A stretch of 64,000 bases of DNA, taken from the NCBI RefSeq assembly GCF_030373265.1, contig NZ_JAUCZC010000014.1:43617-107616 (forward strand), written 5' to 3'. Made by a program: the position numbers and the translations under genes. Source of the DNA: Blastomonas sp. Its GTDB lineage: Bacteria; Pseudomonadota; Alphaproteobacteria; Sphingomonadales; Sphingomonadaceae. The notes under the pieces were generated by a model. The model worked only from the letters and a program-made list of their open reading frames with translations, did not search any database and had not been told where the DNA came from. Shown piece by piece: positions 8,053 to 17,190 of this stretch (position 1 is its first letter; each line of letters starts with the position of its first letter).

Positions 8053-9816
8053 ATGACGATAACGGAAGCCTCGGTCGCGCCTGAGGCCCATGCCTTCGAC
8101 GCCTGGGCCCCACCTGTTGGTTGGCCTGTGATGTCACTCGAACAGATCGAGGCGGCGCTCTGCGCTCCCGGTCAGCCCTTCGAGATTGAAACGGTCGACG
8201 TGGGCGGTATCCCTACCCGTTGCTGGAAGAATGCACCGCCCAGCCTGGCAGCCTTGGCGCACGCGGCCCGGACACATGGCGACAAGACCTTCATTGTCTA
8301 TGAGGACGAGCGGGTCAGTTACGAAGGCTGGTTTCGCGCGACAGCGATCTTGGCTCAGGCGTTGCAGACAGCCGGGATCGGCAAGGGTGATCGCGTGGCG
8401 CTCGCGATGCGCAATCTTCCCGAATGGCCCGTGGCGTTTTTCGCTATCGTCAGCCTGGGTGCGATTGCGGTTCCGCTCAACGCGTGGTGGACCGGCGGCG
8501 AGCTGGCTTATGGCATCGCGGATTCCGGCGCGAAGCTGCTGATCGCCGATGCCGAGCGGGTCGATCGCCTCGCACCGCACCTTTCCGATCTGGCTACGCT
8601 CGAAAGCATCCTGGTGAGCCGCAGCGCGGGGGACATTCCGCCGCACGCCACGCGGCTGGAGGACGTGATCGGGTTGCCGGGTGGCTATGGTGCGCTCGAG
8701 CCAGTGGCACTCCCCGATGTTGGCATCGCACCCGATGATGCCGCCACCATTTTTTATACCAGCGGGACCACCGGCAACCCCAAGGGCGCGCTTGGCAGCC
8801 ACCGCAATATGACCACCAACATCCTCACCACCGCGTATGCCGGTGTTCGCGCTGTGCTCAGGCGGGGCGAGACACCGCCTGCACCCGAGGCTGCGGTGAT
8901 GCTGACGGTGATTCCGCTGTTTCATGTCACCGCCTGCAGCGCAGGGATGACGGGGATCATGTTCGGCGGATCGACAATGGTGTTCATGCACAAATGGGAT
9001 ACCCAAAAGGCGCTGCAGATCATCGAGCGCGAACGCGTGACCGCGACCGGCGGCGTGCCGACGATTGCCTGGCAATTGATCGAGCACCCCGACCGTGAGA
9101 AATATGATTTGAGCTCGCTGAAGTCGATTTCTTATGGTGGCGCACCGTCCGCGCCCGAGTTGGTGCGCAAAATCCGCGAAGTATTCGGCGCGCTGCCGGG
9201 CAACGGCTGGGGGATGACCGAGACCATGGCGACCGTCACCAGCCATAGCGCCGAAGATTATCTCAACCGGCCCGACAGCTGCGGGCCCGCGGTGCCGGTG
9301 AGCGACCTGAAGATCATGGACGCCGACGGTCAGACCGAACTACCTCCGGGCGAGGTCGGCGAGCTTTGGGCTCGGGGGCCGCAGATCGTCAAAGGCTATT
9401 GGAACAAGCCCGCCGAAACCGCCGCAACCTTCGTCGATGGGTGGGTGCGCACGGGCGATCTGGCGCGTCTCGATGAGGAGGGGTTCTGCTACATCGTCGA
9501 CCGCGCCAAGGACATGATCATCCGTGGCGGCGAGAACATCTACTCATCCGAAGTGGAAAATGTGTTGTACGATCATCCGGCCGTCACGGACGCCGCGCTG
9601 ATCGGCCTGCCGCATCGCACGCTGGGCGAAGAGCCTGCAGCCGTGGTGCATCTGGCGCCCGGTTCCAGCGCGACCGAAGCGGAATTGCAATCCTGGGTCC
9701 GCGAGCGGCTGGCCGCGTTCAAGGTTCCCGTGCGGATCGTGTTTTGCGAGGACACGCTGCCGCGCAACGCAAACGGCAAGATCCTGAAGAAGGATCTTGC
9801 CGTGCTGTTTGGCTGA
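8053..9816 (+). CDS. Acyl-CoA synthetase (class I adenylate-forming ligase)
   Basis: About 587 residues from ATG 8053. A TTG at 8047 is possible, but GAGAGGAT sits better for the ATG. Motifs: FYTSGTTGNPKGA (P-loop-like, near residue 235), GWGMTE (near 385), VRTGDLARLDEEGF, the hinge DRAKDMIIRGGENIYSSEVE, and the catalytic C-terminal Lys in NANGKILKK. It activates a carboxylic acid to the acyl-AMP and then the CoA thioester. The overall shape suits a fatty or aryl/terpenoid acid ligase, but the substrate is unknown. Stands alone on the plus strand with a palindrome upstream. Confidence 0.88.
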   Translation: MTITEASVAPEAHAFDAWAPPVGWPVMSLEQIEAALCAPGQPFEIETVDVGGIPTRCWKNAPPSLAALAHAARTHGDKTFIVYEDERVSYEGWFRATAILAQALQTAGIGKGDRVALAMRNLPEWPVAFFAIVSLGAIAVPLNAWWTGGELAYGIADSGAKLLIADAERVDRLAPHLSDLATLESILVSRSAGDIPPHATRLEDVIGLPGGYGALEPVALPDVGIAPDDAATIFYTSGTTGNPKGALGSHRNMTTNILTTAYAGVRAVLRRGETPPAPEAAVMLTVIPLFHVTACSAGMTGIMFGGSTMVFMHKWDTQKALQIIERERVTATGGVPTIAWQLIEHPDREKYDLSSLKSISYGGAPSAPELVRKIREVFGALPGNGWGMTETMATVTSHSAEDYLNRPDSCGPAVPVSDLKIMDADGQTELPPGEVGELWARGPQIVKGYWNKPAETAATFVDGWVRTGDLARLDEEGFCYIVDRAKDMIIRGGENIYSSEVENVLYDHPAVTDAALIGLPHRTLGEEPAAVVHLAPGSSATEAELQSWVRERLAAFKVPVRIVFCEDTLPRNANGKILKKDLAVLFG

Positions 9817-9899
9817 CCTGGCTCCATGGCCGGGCCCTAGCCAGGAGGCCACTGCGCGTGCCGGCGTTGCCGGATCGTGCAGCGGCCCGGCCGGAATAA

Positions 9900-10685
9900 T
9901 CACTTCGTCGTGGTGGCCTCGGCAGGAAGGTTCGGAACCTTGCCGTCGGCAGCCTGCTGCGCGAACAGCTCGCGCATGACCTGCAGCGAGAAGAGGTGCG
10001 CGTGGATGAGCGGCAGAGCGCCGTTCTGGCTGAGCTTGCGCAGTTCATCGCCGCGCATTTCGCGCAGCTTTTCCTCGTTCACCATCTGGAAGCCCTGATA
10101 GACGAAGGGCTGTGCCAGCAACTGATGCTCGATCTTGAGCTCACCATCCATCAGCAGGTCGTGCTTCTTGAGCTCTTCCATGAAGAACGCGGTGCCCTGA
10201 ACGGCGCGCTCGAAATCCTCGCAGAATTTCAGGATGTTCTTGGTGTTCTCGGAGGGCTGGTCGCCATCGAACAGCGCATCGCCTTCCTCGAACTCGCCCA
10301 AAGCTTCGCAGGTCGGATCGAAGCAAAGCGAAAGTTCATCCGCATCGGGACGCAGCCGCGCGAGCATGAACGGGTAGCGGCGGACATAGGCCGGAACATA
10401 AGCGGGCTGACGATACTTGCCATCGTCGTCGAGGAAGACGTTAACGCCCTCGTTCATGCCCATCAGCGCCAGCGGCACCGGGTCGGCGCCGGCCGAGAAG
10501 ATGATCGGATAGTGACGCTGAGCCGCAGGAAATTCTTCCACGGTCAGCGGAATGGCGTGCTGGTTCTTGAGGAAGTGCGCGCCTTCGATCGCCCGCGAAC
10601 GAAACTTGGCGTGGTCATTGGAATTGAGCGGCACCAGATCGTTGAAAAGGACCGGCAGACGGTTGGCTTGCGGCGCACTGGCCAT
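9900..10685 (-). CDS. SapC family protein
   Basis: 261 residues that match the SapC family along their length: an N-terminal segment LNSNDHAKFRSR, the central FSAGADPVPLALMG, PAYVRRYPFML, and a C-terminal ALPLIHAHLFSLQVM. SapC was named in Campylobacter S-layer work, but the sphingomonad members have no proven role. They often lie near TonB receptors or tryptophan halogenases, which is not the case here. No signal peptide is evident. Convergent with the acyl-CoA ligase. Confidence 0.85.
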   Translation of the reverse strand: MASAPQANRLPVLFNDLVPLNSNDHAKFRSRAIEGAHFLKNQHAIPLTVEEFPAAQRHYPIIFSAGADPVPLALMGMNEGVNVFLDDDGKYRQPAYVPAYVRRYPFMLARLRPDADELSLCFDPTCEALGEFEEGDALFDGDQPSENTKNILKFCEDFERAVQGTAFFMEELKKHDLLMDGELKIEHQLLAQPFVYQGFQMVNEEKLREMRGDELRKLSQNGALPLIHAHLFSLQVMRELFAQQAADGKVPNLPAEATTTK

Positions 10686-10775
10686 GAACTATTCTCCGCT
10701 GAAACTGTTGCTGGGATTATTGTCGGGAAAACGCGCCTTAAGTTGCCCGAAAGCCCGGCGCAAGAGGGACCGCAA

Positions 10776-12209
10776 TCACGCAACGATCAACTTGCCGGGA
10801 TTCATGATGCCGTGCGGGTCGAGCGCGCGCTTGATCGCCTTCATGGCTCCGAGCCGTGCAGGGTCGCCCAGCCGTTCGAGCTCGTCGCGCTTCATCTGGC
10901 CGATGCCATGCTCGGCCGAGATCGATCCGCCTGCCGCTACCACCAGATCATGGACGAAGGCACTGATTTCCTTGCCGGGATCGTGCGGCCATTGCCTGGG
11001 GTCGGATCCCGCCGGGGCTGCGACATGGAAATGCACATTGCCATCCCCCATATGGCCGAATGCGGCCACTTCGGTTCCGGGGAACCGCGCTTCCACTGCC
11101 ACGCCCGCGTCGACGATGAACTGCGCCATCGCGGCGACCGGCACGCTGATGTCGTGTTGCATCGCCGGACCTTCGGCTCGTTCGGCCTCGGAAATGGAAT
11201 CCCGCAGCTTCCAGAACGCTTCCGCCTGCGATTCGCTGGCCGAAATCGCTGCATCCAGCACCAGTCCGCGCGCAAATGCCTCCTCGAGCAAGGTCTCGGC
11301 AAAGGTTTCAGGGGCAGGCGCATCCGGACGGTCCCGGGCGAATTCGATCAACACGTGCCAGGGATAGGCCGATGCGAGAGGCGCGCGGGTTCCCGGAATA
11401 TGGCGAAGCACGTTATTGAGGCAGCGTTGCGGCACGATTTCGAAGCCTTCCATCTCGCGGCCTGCGCGGTCTTCCAGCATCAGCAGCAGCTCGCGAGCGG
11501 CGAGCGGCGACCGCACGCCTGCCCACACCACCGCCCGGTCTATCAGCGCGGGCACCAGTTTGAGCGTCGCTGCCGTGACAATCCCCAAGGTGCCTTCGGC
11601 GCCGATCAGGAGGTGCTTGAGGTCGTAGCCGCGATTGTCCTTTTTCAGCGTCACCAGCCCCTCGAACAGTGCACCGTCGGGCAGGACAGCCTCGATCCCT
11701 TCAACCAGCGCGCGCATCGTACCGTGCCGCAGCACCTGGGTGCCGCCGGCGTTGGTCGAGACCAGCCCGCCGACCGTCGCCGATCCCTTGCCGCCCAGCG
11801 TCAGCGGAAAGCGCAGGCCTTTCGCGGCAACCGCTTCGTGCAGCGTTTGCAGCACGACGCCAGCCTCTGCGATCACGGTGCGCGCTTGCGGGTCGATCGA
11901 GCGGATCGCGTTCATTCTGCGCGTGCTGAGCAACAGGGCCGCGCCTTGGGCATCGGGCGTAGCGCCACCGACCATGCCGCTGTTGCCCCCTTGGGGCACG
12001 ACAGCCGTTCTGGTCCGCGCCGCCAGATTGATAACCTCGCTCAGTTCCAGTGCGCTCGCTGGCGCTACCATAGCCACCGCAGCGCCATGGTAACGTCCGC
12101 GCCAGTCGCTCAACCAGGGCGCAAGGTCGTCAGGATTGGTGGTTACCCCTTTGTCCCCGACGATCGCGCGAAGGGCGGCAACGAAGGGCGAAAATTCCGG
12201 ATTGGTCAT
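10776..12209 (-). CDS. FAD-binding oxidase, D-2-hydroxyglutarate/D-lactate dehydrogenase type
   Basis: 477 residues from ATG 12209. The open frame extends to 12344, but the added N-terminus has no family similarity. FAD_binding_4 domain: PQGGNSGMVGGATP, then LTLGGKGSATVGGLVSTNAGG. FAD-oxidase_C domain: GHMGDGNVHFHVA (metal/substrate His residues) and ISAEHGIGQMKRDEL near the C-terminus. The family oxidises D-2-hydroxy acids and passes electrons to a flavoprotein or quinone. D-2-hydroxyglutarate dehydrogenase is the closest guess by length and motifs, but D-lactate or glycolate cannot be excluded. Soluble, no signal peptide. Confidence 0.85.
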   Translation of the reverse strand: MTNPEFSPFVAALRAIVGDKGVTTNPDDLAPWLSDWRGRYHGAAVAMVAPASALELSEVINLAARTRTAVVPQGGNSGMVGGATPDAQGAALLLSTRRMNAIRSIDPQARTVIAEAGVVLQTLHEAVAAKGLRFPLTLGGKGSATVGGLVSTNAGGTQVLRHGTMRALVEGIEAVLPDGALFEGLVTLKKDNRGYDLKHLLIGAEGTLGIVTAATLKLVPALIDRAVVWAGVRSPLAARELLLMLEDRAGREMEGFEIVPQRCLNNVLRHIPGTRAPLASAYPWHVLIEFARDRPDAPAPETFAETLLEEAFARGLVLDAAISASESQAEAFWKLRDSISEAERAEGPAMQHDISVPVAAMAQFIVDAGVAVEARFPGTEVAAFGHMGDGNVHFHVAAPAGSDPRQWPHDPGKEISAFVHDLVVAAGGSISAEHGIGQMKRDELERLGDPARLGAMKAIKRALDPHGIMNPGKLIVA

Positions 12210-12418
12210 GGCCGGACTGTTACACCTGCTTGCCTGACCGGACAACGGCCATGACCTGACACCAGAACCGTTGCACAGATGCCACACGTCGGGGCAAACG
12301 TCTGCCCGCCGGGCCGCGATCGGCAATGTTAATGCACCGTTCAATCGCAGGGCTTAACCCGGACCCGGGGTGGCTGCACGGGCAGTCCAAAGGGTCTGGA
12401 GGATAGCCGCGCGCGGCC

Positions 12419-12949
12419 ATGACATATGTCGACGTCCTGTTAGCACTTGTGATGCTGGGGTCGCTGCCCGCGATGGATGATCGCGTCTCCGCGACCCCGC
12501 CGGACGTTGTCGGCCTGCAACACGTGACTGCCGCTACCGATGCCGTGCCGCAAGCCGTCGCGCAGGTGCGGATCGAGCAGCGGTTGATCATTCGTGTGCC
12601 GCGGCAGTCGCTCTCGCGATCCTCGCTGCTCCCGTTGCCCGCGCCGCGCCAGGCTCCGCCACCGGAACCTCCGCGCTTTGAACGGCGCAAGATCGGCAAG
12701 TGCCTCGCGATGCGCGATGTCACCGGTGTGCGCGTCGTCAACAACGACATGCTGGTGCTGTTCATGCGCGATCAGCGGATGATCGAAGCGCAGCTTGAGC
12801 GGACCTGCAGTGCGCGCGAATTCTATCAGGGTTTCTATATGGAACGCAGCGGCGACGGGCGGTTGTGCGTGGACCGCGACCTGCTGCAGGCGCGCTCGGG
12901 CAGCAAATGCGAGGTCGAACGGCTGCGCCAGCTTGTTCCGGAGGATTGA
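12419..12949 (+). CDS. Hypothetical exported protein
   Basis: 176 residues. A short hydrophobic N-terminus (TYVDVLLALVMLGSLPA) could be a signal peptide, followed by a Pro-rich linker (LPLPAPRQAPPPEPP). A C-terminal part of about 90 residues has four Cys (GKCLAM, ERTCSA, DGRLCVD, GSKCEV) that could form two disulfides in the periplasm. GGAGGA lies about 13 bases before the ATG, slightly far. I do not recognise the family. Similar small Cys-paired proteins are common in sphingomonads next to unrelated genes. Confidence 0.65.
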   Translation: MTYVDVLLALVMLGSLPAMDDRVSATPPDVVGLQHVTAATDAVPQAVAQVRIEQRLIIRVPRQSLSRSSLLPLPAPRQAPPPEPPRFERRKIGKCLAMRDVTGVRVVNNDMLVLFMRDQRMIEAQLERTCSAREFYQGFYMERSGDGRLCVDRDLLQARSGSKCEVERLRQLVPED

Positions 12950-13082
12950 GCGCGCGTCTTCACGTCAACGCACAATGGTTGACTTTTGGCCGATGTTTGC
13001 CCACAGCACCCGCGTGGCCAATGGCCCTGCATCGATAGCGTGACGAACTGTGTCTGCGCTGCTGCCTTAATCTGGATACTCT

Positions 13083-14564
13083 ATGATATTTGCCGATCTC
13101 GGCCTTTCCGAAGAATTGATCCAGGCGGTCACTGATTCCGGCTACACGACCCCGACCGCGATCCAGGCGCAGGCCATTCCATCGGTGCTGATGGGCAAGG
13201 ATATCATCGGCATCGCCCAGACCGGCACCGGCAAGACTGCTGCCTTCGTTCTGCCGATGATCGATGTGTTGGGCGAAGGCCGCAGCCGCGCGCGGATGCC
13301 GCGCTCGCTGATCCTCGAGCCGACCCGCGAGCTCGCCGCGCAGGTCGCGGAAAACTTTGACAAATACGGCAAATATCACAAGCTTTCGATGGCGTTGCTG
13401 ATCGGCGGCGTCTCGATGGGCGACCAGATCAAGGCGCTCGAAAAGGGCGTCGACGTGCTGATCGCGACCCCGGGCCGCCTGATGGATCTGTACGATCGCG
13501 GCAACATCCTGCTGACCGGCTGCGGCTTGCTCGTCATCGACGAGGCCGACCGGATGCTCGATATGGGTTTCATCCCCGACATCGAGACGATCTGCACCCG
13601 GCTTCCCGCCACGCGTCAGACGCTGCTGTTCTCCGCAACGATGCCGCCGCCGATCAAGAAACTGTCGGACCGGTTCCTGACCAGCCCCAAGTACATCGAG
13701 GTCGCCCGCCCCGCGAGCGCCAATGCCTCGATCGAGCAGGGCAAGGTCCGCGTCCAGTCACGCCGCAAGCGCGATACGCTGTTTGCGATGCTCGATGCCG
13801 GCGTCCACACCGCGATCATCTTCTGCAACCGCAAGACCACGGTGCGCGACCTCAACAAGGCGCTGCGCCAAGGCGGCTTCGATTCGGGCGAGATCCATGG
13901 CGACATGGAACAGCGCGACCGCATCGCCGAGCTCGACAAGTTCAAGGACGGCACGATCAACATCCTGGTCGCATCCGACGTCGCTGCGCGCGGGCTGGAC
14001 ATCAAGGGCGTGAGCCATGTGTTCAACTATGACGCGCCGTGGCATCCGGACGATTATGTCCACCGCATCGGCCGCACGGGCAGGGCAGGGGCGACCGGCA
14101 AGGCGTATACCTTCATCACCGAGGAAGACGCCGAAGCGCTCGCCAACATCGAAAAGCTGATCGGGACCACCATTCCCGAAATCACCGTAGCGGATCCGGG
14201 CGGCAAGAGCGTAGACGCCAAACCTGCCAAGGCACGTGAACCCGAAGAGCGTGCACCCCGCCGCAGAACCCGCAGCGGCGAAGCCAAAGCGCGTGCTCCG
14301 CGCGAAGAGCGTGCGCCGCGCGAAGAGCCAGCGCACGAAGAAGAGGTCATCACCGAAAAGCCGGCTCGCGAGAAGACGCGCGAAGACAAGGCTCGTGATG
14401 AACGTCCCCGCGCTGCAAAGCCGAAGGAAGAACGCCCGCGTTCGGCCGATCGCCGCCCGGGCGCCGCGAAACCGCGCCGCTCGCATGAGCGCGACGATGG
14501 TCCCGATGACGGCTGGAACGGCCCGATGCCGGACTTCCTCTCGGTGGGCTTTGGCGAGAGCTGA
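13083..14564 (+). CDS. rhlE: DEAD-box RNA helicase, RhlE type
   Basis: 493 residues. Q motif region (TPTAIQAQAIP), Walker A AQTGTGKT near 45-52, PTRELAAQ, VIDEADRML (DEAD), FSATM, and in the second RecA domain ASDVAARGLDI and HRIGRTGRAG: every helicase motif is intact. After about residue 380 comes a long charged tail rich in Arg, Lys, Glu and Ala (EERAPRE and EKPARE repeats), typical of RhlE RNA-binding extensions. RhlE unwinds short RNA duplexes in ribosome assembly and mRNA decay. It stands alone and is followed by a repeat and a hairpin. Confidence 0.92.
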   Translation: MIFADLGLSEELIQAVTDSGYTTPTAIQAQAIPSVLMGKDIIGIAQTGTGKTAAFVLPMIDVLGEGRSRARMPRSLILEPTRELAAQVAENFDKYGKYHKLSMALLIGGVSMGDQIKALEKGVDVLIATPGRLMDLYDRGNILLTGCGLLVIDEADRMLDMGFIPDIETICTRLPATRQTLLFSATMPPPIKKLSDRFLTSPKYIEVARPASANASIEQGKVRVQSRRKRDTLFAMLDAGVHTAIIFCNRKTTVRDLNKALRQGGFDSGEIHGDMEQRDRIAELDKFKDGTINILVASDVAARGLDIKGVSHVFNYDAPWHPDDYVHRIGRTGRAGATGKAYTFITEEDAEALANIEKLIGTTIPEITVADPGGKSVDAKPAKAREPEERAPRRRTRSGEAKARAPREERAPREEPAHEEEVITEKPAREKTREDKARDERPRAAKPKEERPRSADRRPGAAKPRRSHERDDGPDDGWNGPMPDFLSVGFGES

Positions 14565-14615
14565 GCCTGCTGCGGAGGTTTCCGCGGTTTCGGAACTCAA
14601 TTATTTTGGTCCATA

Positions 14616-14701
14616 CTCGTCACCCCCGCGAAGGCGGGGGTCCCGCTTCTACGCCGACCGTGCCAAGGACAGCGGGATTCCCACGTTCGCGAGAATGGCG
14701 A
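14616..14701. repeat. Palindromic intergenic repeat, family A copy 1
   Basis: Begins CTCGTCACCCCCGCGAAGG and ends with a near-complementary half (ACGTTCGCGAGAATGGCGA). A related copy lies at 21665-21749. The two share the core GCGGGGGTCCCGCTTCT and the same overall fold. Found between the convergent rhlE and TonB receptor genes. This is a REP/BIME-like element of a type I recall as abundant in sphingomonads. Confidence 0.75.
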
Positions 14702-14729
14702 AACTGAACTTTTTTGAACAGCCCAACGC

Positions 14730-14761
14730 CCCCGTTCTCCGGCTTTCGTCGGAGAACGGGG
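14730..14761. terminator. Hairpin between convergent rhlE and TonB receptor
   Basis: Perfect 12-bp stem (CCCCGTTCTCCG / CGGAGAACGGGG) with an 8-base loop, 17 bases after the receptor stop and about 165 bases after rhlE. There is no clean T-run directly after either arm, so it may stabilise 3' ends rather than act as a classic terminator. Confidence 0.55.
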
Positions 14762-14777
14762 TGTGGGTATCGAAGCT

Positions 14778-16925
14778 TTAGAAGCTGAACTTCGCCGCGA
14801 TGCGGAAGTCGCGTCCGGCAAGCGGGGCGAAGTCCTTGGTGAAGCTGGCGGCGCGACGACCCACGACATCGAAGATGTTGTTGGCCGACGCGATCAGCGT
14901 CACTCCGCGGGCGGAGCCAAAGGGCTTCCACGACGCGCTGGCGTTGACCAGAGTGAAGCCTTCGGTCTCGGTCTCGAAATTGGCATTGCGGGCCTGATCG
15001 TCGAACCACTCGACTTCGGCGCGCAGACTGACCACATCGCTCCGTGCCTCAAGCCCGCCTAGCAAGCGCAGCGGTGGGATGCGCGGGACGGGACCCAAGC
15101 CGTCGAGTGAGGCACGAACATAATCGGCGACACCGTCCGCACTGAAGCGGAAGCCGCCAGCCCGGGCGAAGATCACCGAGGCTTCGGCTTCGAATCCGTA
15201 ATATTTGGCATCGTTCTGGATGTACTGGAACACCGGAAGGTCGTCTTCTTCGAGACCGGTCGGAACGTCGATGATGAAATCGTCGAAGTCGTTGTAGAAG
15301 CCGGTGAGCGCGAGGCTCACGTCCGGGGTCGACCAGCGGATATAGGCTTCACCGCCCCAGCTCTTTTCGGTGGTGAAATTGGGGTTGCCGATCTCGAACG
15401 CCTGGGTCGCGATGTGCGCGCCGTTGGAAAACAGCTCTTCGGCTGCAGGCGCGCGCTGGGCGCGGTTGAGGTTGACCCCCATCCGCAACCGGTCGTCGGC
15501 GATATACGCCATGCCCAGTGCGAACGAGTACGAGTTGAAGTCCCGCTCGACGCCCAGCACCTGCGACTTCACATTGACCTTGTCATAGCGCGCCGCGCCT
15601 TCGATTTCGAAGTTGCCGCTGCGCACTTCCTGCAGCGTGAAGATGCCGATCTGGTCGGTGACGTTGGGCGGGAGAAAAGCTTCGGCGCCGACTGCGCTGA
15701 AATCGCGGTGGACGTATTGCACGCCGCTCGCGCCGCGCCAGCCGCCGCGTTCGCGCTGCACCAGCTCGAGCCGCGATTCGATGCCCTGGTTGCTGAAAAC
15801 GGTGCCGACTTCGTCACCTTCGAACTCGGTCTGGCTGAAATCGGCGTAGGCCGCGCGCAGGCGGAGCGATTCGAAAAATCCGGGAAGGAAGACTTCGCCG
15901 CGGAAATCGACCTTGATCTGGTCGAGGCCGATGGTGACGGGACCTTCTTCCTCTTCGCCGCCGGCTTCCTCTTCCTCGCCTTCCTCACCGTGGTGATGGC
16001 CAGCGCCGGGACGTTCTGGAACGCCATACAGGCTGTTGTAATAGCTGCCCGAGACCCCGAAGCTGCCGCCTTCGCCGATATAGGCCAGGCCGCCTGCGAA
16101 GCTGTAGGTTTCGGTGCCGGTGTTGGGGATGCGGCCGCGCAGGCCGGCAAGTTCTTCGGCCTCTTCAGCCTCTCCGATATTGCCTTCCTCGCGCTCCTCC
16201 GCCGCTTCTTCGAGCTGCTCGGCACGCAGGCCGGGGGAGAGAACGAAGCCGCCGACCCGCAGGTCATTGGACTTGCGATAGCTGCCGTCGAGATGCAGCA
16301 CGAGCTTGGAAGTCAGCGGTACATCGAGGCTGGCGCCGATGCTCCGTTCGTCCGCCGCGGTGCCGTAAGTTGCGAGCGCATCGAGATGGAACGGCTCTTC
16401 GGGCACCTCGCGCGGAATGCGCTTGTCGATGGCGTTCACCGCGCCGCCAACCGCCTGTCCGCCGAACAGCAGCACGGCGGGGCCGCGCAGCACTTCGATG
16501 CGATCAAGCACGATCGGTTCTACCGTGACACCGTGGTCGGGCGAGGTGTTGGAGACGTCGATCGTGCCAATGCCGTCGGTGAGCACGCGGATGCGCTCGC
16601 CCTGGAAACCGCGCAGCACGGGGCGCGATGCTCCGGGCGAGAAACTGGTGGCGGAAACGCCGGGCAGCTTGGTCAGCGTGTCCCCGATCTGCGAGCGGGC
16701 CTCGAGCGACAGCTCGTCACCAGACAGCTCGGATGTTCCGGCCAGAATGCTGAGATCGCGCACGAAGGGTGCGGTCACGACGATGCCGCGATTGCGATGG
16801 AAATCATCACCATCGTCTTCGGCATTCACCGTGGCATCGGCCTGCTGCGCCAGCGCGGGCAGGGGGGCCAGCAGTGCGGTGCCGAGGCTAAGCGAGGAGG
16901 AAACGAGCAAAAGCGTGCTGCGCAT
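14778..16925 (-). CDS. TonB-dependent outer-membrane receptor, ZnuD-like (metal uptake)
   Basis: 715 residues with a signal peptide (ending PLPALAQQ). Plug domain about 45-165 (LPGVSATSFSPGASRPVLRG, then IEVLRGPAVLLFGGQAVGG), then a beta-barrel ending in the terminal Phe (AAKFSF). Two charged loops stand out: a Glu-rich stretch near 232-258 and a His/Glu-rich stretch near 308-330 that starts GHHHGEEGEEEE. Similar His/acid-rich loops capture zinc in ZnuD, so a zinc or related divalent metal substrate is likely. A possible Zur box lies about 135 bases upstream. Single gene, terminator-like hairpin downstream. Confidence 0.85.
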   Translation of the reverse strand: MRSTLLLVSSSLSLGTALLAPLPALAQQADATVNAEDDGDDFHRNRGIVVTAPFVRDLSILAGTSELSGDELSLEARSQIGDTLTKLPGVSATSFSPGASRPVLRGFQGERIRVLTDGIGTIDVSNTSPDHGVTVEPIVLDRIEVLRGPAVLLFGGQAVGGAVNAIDKRIPREVPEEPFHLDALATYGTAADERSIGASLDVPLTSKLVLHLDGSYRKSNDLRVGGFVLSPGLRAEQLEEAAEEREEGNIGEAEEAEELAGLRGRIPNTGTETYSFAGGLAYIGEGGSFGVSGSYYNSLYGVPERPGAGHHHGEEGEEEEAGGEEEEGPVTIGLDQIKVDFRGEVFLPGFFESLRLRAAYADFSQTEFEGDEVGTVFSNQGIESRLELVQRERGGWRGASGVQYVHRDFSAVGAEAFLPPNVTDQIGIFTLQEVRSGNFEIEGAARYDKVNVKSQVLGVERDFNSYSFALGMAYIADDRLRMGVNLNRAQRAPAAEELFSNGAHIATQAFEIGNPNFTTEKSWGGEAYIRWSTPDVSLALTGFYNDFDDFIIDVPTGLEEDDLPVFQYIQNDAKYYGFEAEASVIFARAGGFRFSADGVADYVRASLDGLGPVPRIPPLRLLGGLEARSDVVSLRAEVEWFDDQARNANFETETEGFTLVNASASWKPFGSARGVTLIASANNIFDVVGRRAASFTKDFAPLAGRDFRIAAKFSF

Positions 16926-17058
16926 GATCTAGAGATGCTCCCGTGGACTGTGTTTTTTTCAGGTTGCAGCCGCCAGATGCCATTGGCCTTGGGAACAAGC
17001 GGAGAGAGAGACCCCGGACGCGACCCAGGCGGCTGATCGGGTGTCCGCTAGCATCGGT

Positions 17059-17076
17059 GTAATGTTATATCAATAT
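17059..17076. promoter_or_regulatory. Possible Zur-type operator in the receptor/acs intergenic region
   Basis: GTAATGTTATATCAATAT. The left half (AATGTTATA) fits the half site of the AT-rich palindrome that I recall for alphaproteobacterial Zur (ATGTTATA/TATAACAT), while the right half is degraded. It lies between the ZnuD-like receptor and acs. Confidence 0.35.
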
Positions 17077-17190
17077 GAATAATGCAGCCCTGCGACAAGA
17101 CGCTGCGGGTTGCCGTGCGCGGCCGCTTCCGGCACAAACCATGGCCTGCCAGGCCCTTGTCGGCCACCAATCAATGCAAGGACACGCATC

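Noticed and set aside
9996..12254. 752-codon open frame on the plus strand opposite SapC and the FAD oxidase
   Set aside because: Antisense shadow of two genes with clear motifs; its translation shows no family pattern and is rich in His/Arg/Gln as expected for the complement of GC-rich coding DNA.
14563..14781. Small plus-strand frame through the repeat after rhlE
   Set aside because: Consists of repeat and hairpin sequence; no SD and no conserved protein.
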